Assembly (NCBI GenBank): GCA_023415035.1
Contig: JAEZLX010000188.1
Location: 1 to 25,853, forward strand
DNA from: Pseudomonadota bacterium
Lineage (GTDB): Bacteria; Pseudomonadota; Gammaproteobacteria; Burkholderiales; Burkholderiaceae_C
Direction: 5' to 3'
Length of the DNA stretch: 25,853 nucleotides
The notes beneath the pieces were generated by a model. It was given only the letters and a program-made list of their open reading frames with translations, ran no database searches and was not told the origin of the DNA. Shown here piece by piece: positions 15,122-23,182 of this stretch (position 1 is its first letter; every line of letters begins with the position of its first letter). Made by a program: the position numbers and the translations under genes.

Positions 15122-17071
15122 ATGACCACCTCGCCCCGAACCGCCGAACGCTGCCGCGCCGCCCCTGCCCACCTGCGTCAACGGGGTTCGGTCGCCGTCA
15201 GCGTGGTCATCGCGTTCAGCACACTCATCATCCTGTTCGTCGGCACCGAACTGGGCTATCTGTTCTACCAGAAGCGCGAACTGCAAAAGGCAGTGGACCT
15301 GGCCGCGCTGGCGGGCGCACAGGCGCTCGACCTCACCTCCTGCGAGACTGCCCGCAACGCAGCCAAGGCCAACGCCAACGGCAGCAGCGAGAACGACGCG
15401 CTGCGCAATCTTCCACGGGGGGTCACCCTGGGCGACGGGCACGTGACCTGCGGGCACTGGAATCCCGAGTACCCCGACGACAAGCACTTCCGCGCCAACG
15501 AGACGAATTTCAACGCGGTGCAGGTAGCCATCACCGCAGAGCCGCCCAAACTGCTGCCCTTCTTCCCGGGAACCCGCCATGTCCAGGTAGAAGCCCTCGC
15601 CATGGTCGAAGAGCCGAAGGCTTCGTTTTCCGCCGGTTCGGGGGTGGCCCGGCTGGACGCAGGCGCGCTGAATCTGCTGCTGAGCATGCTGCTGGGCACC
15701 TCGGTCGATCTCAGCCTCGTCGACTACGAGGGCATTGCCAACGCCAACGTCAACCTGCTGGCGATGGCCGACGCTCTGGGCCTCAGCCTTGGCACGATGA
15801 ACGATCTGGCCAACGCCGATGTCGATCTGCGCGAACTGCTCACCGCAGCAGTCTCCGCATTGCCCAGCAGCAACGATCAGCACACGGCAGACATTGCTGC
15901 GGGCCTGCTCAACCAGCTCCTCAACCTGCCCATCGCGCTGGACATCAACAGCATTGCCATCCATCTGTTGAAAACGATCGATCGACCGGGCTTGCTCAAC
16001 ATCGATCTGGACACACAGGACCCGAGGTCGGCGCTGAACGGCAACGTCAGCCTCCTGAACCTGCTGACCACGGCCTTGCAGATCGCGAACAAGGACACGG
16101 CACTGTCCTTGCCGGCATCCGTGAACCTTTCACCCCTTGCCACTGTAGAGGCCAAGGTCAGGGTGATCGAGCCGCCGAGCATCGCTGTAGGACCGCCTGG
16201 CTATCACGCGGATGGCACCCCGAGGACCGTTGCGCACACGGCACCTGTTCGGGTGCACCTGGTCGTCGAAGCCCTGACACCCACCGGCGGCAACGCCAAT
16301 CTCTTGGACCTCAACCTGCTGCTTGCCAGGGTGCGTCTGGGCATGCCCGCGGGGCAGCTCGTCAAGCTGCCCATCTATGTGGAGGTGGCGCCTGGCGAAG
16401 CCGTTCTGGAAAACATGGTCTGCTACAAGGCCAACGGCAAGCATGAGGTCACGCTGGGTGTGACGCCTGGCGTCGCGCAGGTACTGCTGGGAGAGATCGA
16501 CGACGCTGCCTTCGACAACACCAACATGGCATGGAGCGCCTTGAGCAAGGAGATGTTTCCGTTGCTGAGCCTGATGCTGCGGGTGGATCTGCTCGGTGGC
16601 CTCATCAATGTGGTCAACGCCCCCGTCAATCTCAACGCCAAACTGGAATTGTCCATCCCCGAAGACGCGACAGTGACCAAGTCCTTGGTCACGTTCGGTT
16701 TCGACCCCGATACCCCCCGTGCGGAACAACCCGATCTGCATGCGACCGTCGGGACGGAACAGCACCTGGGCGCGGCCATAGGCAGCGCCATTTCAAGCAA
16801 CCTGCTACAGGCAGAAATTGATACCGAGGGCCTGAAACTGCTCGGGTTGAACCTGAACGTGCTGAGCGAAGTCGTCGACGCCCTGGTCAACAGCATCGGC
16901 ACCATCCTGGGGGGTGTGCTTGGTCTGCTGGGCTTGATCCTGACGCCCATCCTTGCACTGCTGGACACCGTCCTGGGCCCGCTGCTCAGCGCACTCGGGC
17001 TGCAACTTGGCTACACCGATGTACAGCTCCTGTCTGCCGATTGCGCCCATGGTGCCCGGCTTGTTTACTGA
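15122..17071 (+). CDS. tadG: TadG-like pilus-associated protein, long Leu-rich form
   Basis: A 649-residue protein with an N-terminal Tad-type segment: a leader ending QRGSVAVSVVIAFS, a membrane helix, and YQKRELQKAVDLAALAGAQAL, characteristic of TadG/TadE N-termini. The large exported part (about 80-560) is rich in Leu-Asn patterns such as NVNLLAM, NVSLLNLL and NLLDLNLLLARV, suggesting a repetitive beta or solenoid fold. I see no von Willebrand MIDAS motif (DxSxS), which other TadG proteins carry. The last 60 residues are strongly Gly/Leu-rich and hydrophobic (ILGGVLGLLGLILTPILALL). SD-like AGGG lies upstream of the ATG. It is the last structural gene of the pilus locus. Confidence 0.8.
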   Translation: MTTSPRTAERCRAAPAHLRQRGSVAVSVVIAFSTLIILFVGTELGYLFYQKRELQKAVDLAALAGAQALDLTSCETARNAAKANANGSSENDALRNLPRGVTLGDGHVTCGHWNPEYPDDKHFRANETNFNAVQVAITAEPPKLLPFFPGTRHVQVEALAMVEEPKASFSAGSGVARLDAGALNLLLSMLLGTSVDLSLVDYEGIANANVNLLAMADALGLSLGTMNDLANADVDLRELLTAAVSALPSSNDQHTADIAAGLLNQLLNLPIALDINSIAIHLLKTIDRPGLLNIDLDTQDPRSALNGNVSLLNLLTTALQIANKDTALSLPASVNLSPLATVEAKVRVIEPPSIAVGPPGYHADGTPRTVAHTAPVRVHLVVEALTPTGGNANLLDLNLLLARVRLGMPAGQLVKLPIYVEVAPGEAVLENMVCYKANGKHEVTLGVTPGVAQVLLGEIDDAAFDNTNMAWSALSKEMFPLLSLMLRVDLLGGLINVVNAPVNLNAKLELSIPEDATVTKSLVTFGFDPDTPRAEQPDLHATVGTEQHLGAAIGSAISSNLLQAEIDTEGLKLLGLNLNVLSEVVDALVNSIGTILGGVLGLLGLILTPILALLDTVLGPLLSALGLQLGYTDVQLLSADCAHGARLVY

Positions 17072-17086
17072 TTCACCTGGATCCGA

Positions 17087-18460
17087 ATGACGACATCCAC
17101 CTTCGACCAGCTCAGCATCTACGTATGGGAGGGCAAGGTCGACATCTACGATCGCGTGGTCCAGTGCATGTCCAGCTTCGATGTAGAGGTGGTGCATGCC
17201 GACGGGCGGCCGCTGCCGAACGATCCTTTCGCCAACCGCTGGACCATCGCCATCATCAGCGTGACCGCCATCGAGAGCGGCCGACTGACGCTGGACCCCG
17301 AAATGCTCAAAGGGATACCGGTCGTGTGGGTGGGCGCGTCGTCGCGCGACCCTGATGCGCCGACCTATCCGCCTGAATACCTGCATGTGCTGCCCTACGA
17401 CTTCACTGGCGCCGAGCTTCGCACGATGGTGTCGAAGCTGGCCAAGCAGTTGCGCGCGCACGGCACCTCCATCGTCCAGACGGAAGAGCTCATCGCCTAT
17501 TCGGACTGCATGCGGAGTCTGCTGGAGGAAGTGCGGACTTTCGCCAACTGCGACCACAACGTGCTCATCCGTGGTGAGACCGGCGTCGGCAAGGAGCGCA
17601 TCGCCCAGCAACTGCACGCAGGGCACGAGGTGTATTCGAGGGGCCCTTTCGTGGCGGTCAACTGCGGCGCCATCCCCGACGGGCTTTTCGAGTCGCTGTT
17701 CTTCGGACACGCGAAGGGGTCGTTCACCGGTGCCGTCCATTCGCACAAGGGCTACTTCGAGCAGGCCACCGGCGGTACCCTGTTCCTCGATGAAATCGGC
17801 GACCTGCCCCGCTATCAGCAGGTCAAGCTGCTGCGTGTGCTGGAAGACAACGCCGTCACCCGCATCGGGTCGACGACATCGATCCGGCTCGACTTCCGGC
17901 TCGTGGCCGCCACCAACCGCGATCTGCGCGAGATGGTGCGCAGCGGCGATTTCCGCTCGGACCTGTTCTTTCGCCTGGCCGTGATCGAACTGAACATCCC
18001 CAATCTCGAACAGCGCGGTGAAGTCGACAAGATCGCCATTTTCAAGAACCACGTGCAGTCGGTCCTGCAGGACAGGGCCGACCTCGTCGGGGACGTGCCA
18101 TTCTGGCTGATCGAGATGATCGCCAACATGGACTATCCGGGCAACGTGCGCCAACTGCGCAACGTGGCCGAACGCGTGGGGGTGGTTGTGCGCCAACTGG
18201 GCCGATGGGACCAGCCGCTGATCCAGCGCGTGCTGGCACCGATCCAGGAGATGTCGGGCAATGGCCCCATCATCGACCTGGCCGACCGCCGCCGCTGGGA
18301 CAGCCATGAACGCAACCGCATCATCGCCGCCCTGAACCAGCATGGCTGGAAGCGGCAGGACGCCGCACAGGAGCTGGGCATCAGCCGCAAGGTCCTGTGG
18401 GAAAAGATGCGCAAGTACCAGATCACCGACGGCGAGCCCAGCATCCCGGACATCGCCTGA
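17087..18460 (+). CDS. Sigma-54-dependent transcriptional activator (AAA+ / Fis HTH)
   Basis: A 457-residue enhancer-binding protein that opens sigma-54 promoters by ATP hydrolysis. The AAA+ domain spans about 140-375: Walker A GETGVGKE (K169), sigma-54 contact loop GSFTGA (211-216; the usual form is GAFTGA), Walker B LFLDE (D235, E236), and an arginine-finger region RSDLFFRL. A Fis-type helix-turn-helix closes the protein (about 415-455, AAQELGISRKVLWEKMRKY). Residues 1-135 look like a receiver fold but lack the expected phospho-acceptor Asp: the equivalent strand reads AIISVTAI, with S58 there. It starts 15 bp after tadG, so it may be co-transcribed with the locus it probably controls. Confidence 0.9.
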   Translation: MTTSTFDQLSIYVWEGKVDIYDRVVQCMSSFDVEVVHADGRPLPNDPFANRWTIAIISVTAIESGRLTLDPEMLKGIPVVWVGASSRDPDAPTYPPEYLHVLPYDFTGAELRTMVSKLAKQLRAHGTSIVQTEELIAYSDCMRSLLEEVRTFANCDHNVLIRGETGVGKERIAQQLHAGHEVYSRGPFVAVNCGAIPDGLFESLFFGHAKGSFTGAVHSHKGYFEQATGGTLFLDEIGDLPRYQQVKLLRVLEDNAVTRIGSTTSIRLDFRLVAATNRDLREMVRSGDFRSDLFFRLAVIELNIPNLEQRGEVDKIAIFKNHVQSVLQDRADLVGDVPFWLIEMIANMDYPGNVRQLRNVAERVGVVVRQLGRWDQPLIQRVLAPIQEMSGNGPIIDLADRRRWDSHERNRIIAALNQHGWKRQDAAQELGISRKVLWEKMRKYQITDGEPSIPDIA

Positions 18461-18464
18461 ACGG

Positions 18465-19991
18465 TCAGGGATTGCGCAACAGGGCGTAGCTCGGCTGCAG
18501 GCGCAGCTGGGCCACGGCCTGTGGTTCGGGCGCAGAAATACCGATGCGGCCGGCAGGCTCCGCCTGCGGCTGAACAGCCTTGGTGAAGTCGATCATGCGC
18601 AGCACATCATCGGTTCGGCCGGCCACGAACATCTGGTTGACCCAGGTGGTCCCCCATGCCTGATCGTCCATGAAACCCATGACGCGCGCCACGCGCAGTT
18701 CGTTCACGCGCTGATCGGTGGCGGCATCAATGAAGTCGAGCACCTGCAACTCGTAGTCGACCTGGGCGTCGAGCACCTGCTGCAGGGTTTCACGGCCGAA
18801 TTCGAGCAGGCGGCGCCGGCCCTGCAGGACCGACTCCGCCTCACGGACCGCCACCGCCATCTCGGCCGTCTTGTCCCTGCCGGCACGGGCCTGGCCCCAG
18901 GCCGCGCTGGTCAGCTGCATCAGGTTCTGCCGAGCGGCCTCGTACTTGGCTTCCTGGTTGGCAACTTCCGTCAGGGCAGATTTGACGCGCAACTGCAGCT
19001 CGAAGCCGTTGCCGAAGTTCCAGTTGATTTCGACGCCGGTACGGGTCGCATCGTTGTACACCACCCCCTTCGGATCATGGGTCTTGGTCCAGACCACATC
19101 CAGTGACGGGAAACGCGCGGCTTCGTACTGCGCCACCTGCGCCCTGGCGTTGTCCAGCCTGCTCTGTGCCTCGGCCAGTTCGCTGCTGTTCGCCTGCGCC
19201 TGGCTCAGGGCGTCATCCAGCGTCGCCGGTATCGACCAGTGGTCGGGAGGGACCAGCGCCGGCAGGGTCGCAGGTTCGGGCTGAAAGCCGAAATAGGTCT
19301 CGAACTTCGACCTGGCTTCGGCCAGCTGCGATTCGAATTCGTGGCGCTTGGCGGCAAACGTGGCCCTCCGCGACTGTGCCAGCCGGACATCGTTTTCGCC
19401 CGTGGCGCCCAGATCGACGCGACGCTGCTCCAGCCGCACCAGCTCGTCCAGCGACCGGGTGGCCCGCACGGCGGCATCGCGTTTGTGGCTGTAACGCAGC
19501 ACCTGCAGATAGGCGGTCAGCGCGTCGAGCGCCACTTTCTGGCGCGTGGCGCGCAGCGCCGCCGACGACGCTTCGTCGTTGGCCTTGGCCGCATCTTCTC
19601 GGGCCCCCATGACGCCACCGTCAATGAGTGTCATGCGCGCGCTCAACGAAAGCACGTTGTAGTCCTTCTCGCCGCCGATCTCCGCACTGGTGGAACCCGC
19701 TCCGCTGGCCAGCTGCAAGCGGGGAAAGCGCGCGAACTTGGCCGCATCGACCTGGTAGCCAGCTGTTTCCTTGGCCGCCAGCGCTCCGCGCACCTCCGGA
19801 TGGATGTCCAGCGCCTGCAGCAACCCCTGGCGCACGCGCTCGGTCTGCCCCGAGATGACGAGCGACCCAATGGCGATCGTGCGAGAGGTCTTGAGCGCCA
19901 CCTGGTCGGCTGCCAGGGCCGGCCCCATTGTGAGGGCTGCCACCAGCAGCGCGGCCTGCGCCGTCGGGTTCTTGCATGAAGGATGCATCAT
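18465..19991 (-). CDS. TolC-family outer-membrane channel of a type I secretion system
   Basis: A 508-residue outer-membrane efflux protein. The signal peptide is clear (hydrophobic core followed by GPALA/ADQ). Two long helical repeats follow, with heptad-rich regions such as YEAARFPSLDVVWTKTHDPK and DNARAQVAQYEAARFPSLD, typical of TolC. The start ATG at 19991 overlaps the HlyD stop by ATGA, with AGGGAG just upstream; a second ATG at 19988 is possible. It is the last gene of the minus-strand operon and converges with the sigma-54 activator across 4 bp. Because it is coupled to an ABC exporter and adaptor, a dedicated type I secretion role is more likely than multidrug efflux. Confidence 0.9.
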   Translation of the reverse strand: MMHPSCKNPTAQAALLVAALTMGPALAADQVALKTSRTIAIGSLVISGQTERVRQGLLQALDIHPEVRGALAAKETAGYQVDAAKFARFPRLQLASGAGSTSAEIGGEKDYNVLSLSARMTLIDGGVMGAREDAAKANDEASSAALRATRQKVALDALTAYLQVLRYSHKRDAAVRATRSLDELVRLEQRRVDLGATGENDVRLAQSRRATFAAKRHEFESQLAEARSKFETYFGFQPEPATLPALVPPDHWSIPATLDDALSQAQANSSELAEAQSRLDNARAQVAQYEAARFPSLDVVWTKTHDPKGVVYNDATRTGVEINWNFGNGFELQLRVKSALTEVANQEAKYEAARQNLMQLTSAAWGQARAGRDKTAEMAVAVREAESVLQGRRRLLEFGRETLQQVLDAQVDYELQVLDFIDAATDQRVNELRVARVMGFMDDQAWGTTWVNQMFVAGRTDDVLRMIDFTKAVQPQAEPAGRIGISAPEPQAVAQLRLQPSYALLRNP

Positions 19992-21310
19992 GGCTCCCTG
20001 AATGCTTCGTGCTGAAGCTTGAGCACCGGCCGCAGCAGATACCAGATGAACGGATCGCGGCCGACCTGCAGATCGACTTCCGCCTGCATGCCGGGCGTGA
20101 TGCGGTTGTCGCGATGGCCGACGTGGAACTGGCTGGCGTTGAGCACCACACGGTAGAACGCCGGCATGCCGGGCACCGTGCTGTCCTGGTCGGCATCGGC
20201 AGCCACCAGCGCCACCTTGCCGTCCACCGTGCCATAGCGCAGAAAATCGTAAGCGGTGATCTTGATGCGCGCCGGCTGCCCGACGTGGACAAAGCCTCGG
20301 TCATTGGGACTGAGCCGCGCCTCGATGACGACCTGTTCCTCGTCCGGCACCACTTCCATGATGGGCTCACCGGGTTTGACCACCCATCCAGGGCTGGTGC
20401 TGCGCACACCCTTGACGATGCCTTCGGTCGGCGCACGCACCACCGTGCGCTCGCGCTGCGCGCGGGCGCGCTGCAGGTTCTCGGTCAGGCTGGCCAGTTC
20501 GCGCTCGACTTCGGCAAGCTCGTCCGACGCACGCCGACGGAAACGTCCTTCCGTCTCCGCCTGCCGTGCCTTGGCCTCGGCAATGCCGGCCTGGGCCGAC
20601 ACCAGAGACTGCCGCGCAACATTGAGCTCGCCCCGCAACGCCTCGAACTCGCGCCGCTTCTGCAGCACTTCCATCTGGCCAACCAGCTTCTCGCGTAGCA
20701 GCTGCTCGGATATCTCGATTTCCTTGTCGTACAGGGACATGCGCTGTTGCAGGCCCTCGACCTTGGCACGCTGCTCATGCTCCAGACTGACGGCCTGCGC
20801 CAGCATGGACCGAGCAGCAAGCTCCATGCCGCGTTGCTCCTGCATGCGAGCCTCGTAGGCACCGAGCTGACCCCGCACCACATCTTCGTCCAGCTGCCCG
20901 GGAAAATCACTGCGAGCCAGCGGCTTGCCCTGGCTCTCGGCACGCAGGCGGATCCGTGCTGCCTGGCTGGCCGAGAAGCGTGCGGAAAGCTCCTCCAGAT
21001 TAAGGCCCGCACCGCCGAGATCGATCTCGATCAGCGGCTGGCCCTGCTTGACCCGTTCACCGTCCTTGACAAGAACGGCCGTGATGATGCCTCCCTCCAG
21101 GTGCTGCACCGATTTCACACGGTCCGATGGAATCACCTGGCCCGGCGCCGTCACAACGGTCTCGACCGGGTAACCCAGCCCCACCAATGCGAGCCCCAGC
21201 ACGCCTGCCCAGATCAGCTTGCGCCGCAAGGGCATGCCACCGGCCGCCTTCACCGACGTTTCACGCAGGATGTCCGGCTTGTCCCTATCGTTTCTGTCTG
21301 CTGCGCTCAT
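19988..21310 (-). CDS. HlyD/PrtE-type periplasmic adaptor of the type I secretion system
   Basis: A 440-residue membrane-fusion protein linking the inner-membrane ABC exporter to the TolC channel. A short cytoplasmic N-terminus and one membrane helix (about 30-46) lead into the lipoyl-like start (VTAPGQVIPSDRVKSVQHLEGG, DGERVKQGQPLIEID). A long coiled-coil hairpin (about 105-280) follows, with many Arg/Glu/Gln heptads. The second lipoyl half (RAPTEGIVKGVRSTSPGWVVKPGEPIMEVVP) and the beta-barrel and C-terminal region (RITPGMQAEVDLQVG) complete it. It overlaps the ABC gene by ATGA at 21307-21310 and tolC by ATGA at 19988-19991. Length fits the PrtE/HlyD group. Confidence 0.93.
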   Translation of the reverse strand: MSAADRNDRDKPDILRETSVKAAGGMPLRRKLIWAGVLGLALVGLGYPVETVVTAPGQVIPSDRVKSVQHLEGGIITAVLVKDGERVKQGQPLIEIDLGGAGLNLEELSARFSASQAARIRLRAESQGKPLARSDFPGQLDEDVVRGQLGAYEARMQEQRGMELAARSMLAQAVSLEHEQRAKVEGLQQRMSLYDKEIEISEQLLREKLVGQMEVLQKRREFEALRGELNVARQSLVSAQAGIAEAKARQAETEGRFRRRASDELAEVERELASLTENLQRARAQRERTVVRAPTEGIVKGVRSTSPGWVVKPGEPIMEVVPDEEQVVIEARLSPNDRGFVHVGQPARIKITAYDFLRYGTVDGKVALVAADADQDSTVPGMPAFYRVVLNASQFHVGHRDNRITPGMQAEVDLQVGRDPFIWYLLRPVLKLQHEAFREP

Positions 21311-23106
21311 GGCGCCACCTCCACCTCGGTGTCATCCGCCGCAGCAACGGCCACCGGCTTCTGAACACCGAACAGGCGTGGCACCATCACCGCAGGCGCG
21401 CCCTGCTCGATGGTGCCGTCACCACGCACGTGATAGATCTGCTGGGCCGCGGTAGCCATCCGCAACGAATGCGTGACCACGATCACCGTCCGGTGCCGGG
21501 CCACGGCCAGCAACGCCGAGATCAGCGTTGTCTCGCTGGCAAAGTCCAGGTCATTGCTCGGTTCATCGAGGATGAGCACCGCCGGCTTGTGCAGGAAGAG
21601 TTGCGCCAGCGCGAGCTTGCGTCGCTCACCCACCGACAGTCCGGCACCACCCTCACCCACGACGGTCTGGTATCCGTCTGGCAGCCGCGAAATGAATTCG
21701 TGCGCGCCGGACAGGCGGCACGCTGCCACGATCTGCTCATCGCTCTGTCCGGGCGTAGTGCGGCGCAGCGTCTCGATGAGGGAACCGCTGAACCAGTACA
21801 CCTCCTGCGACAGCACACTGATCCACTGCGCCAGTTCGCGGCGCGAAAACTGCGTCAGGTCGTACTCGTCCAGACGCACCGTACCCAGGTTCGGGGCATA
21901 CAGGCCGGCCAGCAGCTTGGACAGCGTGGACTTGCCTGCGCCATTGCGTCCGACGACCACATGCAGACCACCCGGCCCCATCTCCAGATCGAGCTCCTCG
22001 AACACCGCGGGTCCGTTCTCCTGGAAAGCGAACGTGACGCCTTCCAGCCTCAGCCGCCCCTTCGGACGCGGCAGCTTCAGGTGGCCGTCGGGCCGGTCAA
22101 CGGGTTCGGCCAATGCGGTCTCCAGGCGTGCTGCCGCCTCGGACGCACGGGCCAGCAGCCGCCAGTTGGTGGCCAGGCCAGCGACCGGCGACAAGGCCTT
22201 GATGGCCAGCATGTTGACGGCCATCAGGCTGCCCACGGTCATGAGCTGGTCCGTCACCGCCATCGCGCCGGCCGTCACGGCCAGCACCGAGAACACCGTC
22301 ATCAGCACCGTGCTCGCCTCGCGCGCCGTCTCGAGTTCCCCGTTCTTGCGAAAACTCTCGGTCAGCCAGTGCTCGTACGACTGGCGCCACATGCCCGTGA
22401 CCTGCCCGTCCTGGCTCAACGTCTTGATGGTTTCGCGTGCGCGGCAGATCTCGGAGGCGATGCGATCCAGATCGCGGGCCCGAGCGGTCTCCTCGACGCG
22501 GCCGGCCCTCACCTCGTCGGCCCACCACCAGGCCAGGAAGCTCATGAGCGCCAGGAACACCAGAACCACCGGCAGCACCGGCCATGCCACGAAACCGATC
22601 ACGATCAACGCGAACAGCGCCATGGGCAGATCGAAAATCGCGCTCATCAGTCCGCCAGTGACCGTGCCACGCACCGCACCGACGTCGCGGAACAGCATCA
22701 GCCAGCTCGACATCGGGCGCGACTCGAGCACGCGCAAGGGGCGGTCGAGCATGGAACCCAGCAAGGCCTGCGACACCTGATGGTCGATGGTGGCTCCCGC
22801 ATTGCGCAGGTCGCGCGAGCGGCGCGAGCGAAGAGCGAACTCCAGACCCAGGAAGAAAAAGATGCCGGCCACCAGCGCCACCAGCGTCGCGATCGCGCTG
22901 CGGGATATGACGCGGTCATAGACCTGGAGCACGAAGATGGAAGGCAACAGCCCGAACAGGCTGATCGGCACCGACCACAGCGCGGCACGCTTGAGCGCGG
23001 GATAGGCCCTCTCGAAAGCATCGGAAAGAGCGGCAGCGTACGGGTGGGCACGCTCGCTGGCAGGCCCCTTCACAACCAGCTGGCGGGGCAACAGGAATTT
23101 GATCAT
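21307..23106 (-). CDS. Type I secretion ABC exporter (PrtD/HlyB-like, no peptidase domain)
   Basis: A 599-residue fused membrane-plus-ATPase exporter subunit. The N-terminal part (about 35-320) has six predicted membrane helices. The nucleotide-binding domain carries Walker A VVGRNGAGKST (K392), a signature motif LSVGE (490-494) instead of LSGGQ, Walker B LILDEP (D514, E515) and H-loop VVTHS. No C39 peptidase domain precedes the membrane part, so the substrate would not be cleaved by the exporter. I start at ATG 23106 (MIKFLLPRQ); the frame is open to a TTG at 23190 that overlaps the upstream gene, but the extra residues look non-coding. A gap of 76 bp separates it from the upstream gene. Confidence 0.92.
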   Translation of the reverse strand: MIKFLLPRQLVVKGPASERAHPYAAALSDAFERAYPALKRAALWSVPISLFGLLPSIFVLQVYDRVISRSAIATLVALVAGIFFFLGLEFALRSRRSRDLRNAGATIDHQVSQALLGSMLDRPLRVLESRPMSSWLMLFRDVGAVRGTVTGGLMSAIFDLPMALFALIVIGFVAWPVLPVVLVFLALMSFLAWWWADEVRAGRVEETARARDLDRIASEICRARETIKTLSQDGQVTGMWRQSYEHWLTESFRKNGELETAREASTVLMTVFSVLAVTAGAMAVTDQLMTVGSLMAVNMLAIKALSPVAGLATNWRLLARASEAAARLETALAEPVDRPDGHLKLPRPKGRLRLEGVTFAFQENGPAVFEELDLEMGPGGLHVVVGRNGAGKSTLSKLLAGLYAPNLGTVRLDEYDLTQFSRRELAQWISVLSQEVYWFSGSLIETLRRTTPGQSDEQIVAACRLSGAHEFISRLPDGYQTVVGEGGAGLSVGERRKLALAQLFLHKPAVLILDEPSNDLDFASETTLISALLAVARHRTVIVVTHSLRMATAAQQIYHVRGDGTIEQGAPAVMVPRLFGVQKPVAVAAADDTEVEVAP

Positions 23107-23182
23107 GCGGTATCTCGGTTGACCCAGTCGATTGTCCCGGTCTGCGCCGCACCCAAAAGCCGGAAAAGGTACGAACGGCCCA

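Noticed and set aside
16805..18343. 512-codon open frame on the minus strand
   Set aside because: Antisense to tadG and the activator gene. Composition is Asp/His/Val/Gln-rich, as expected from a reverse-complement shadow.
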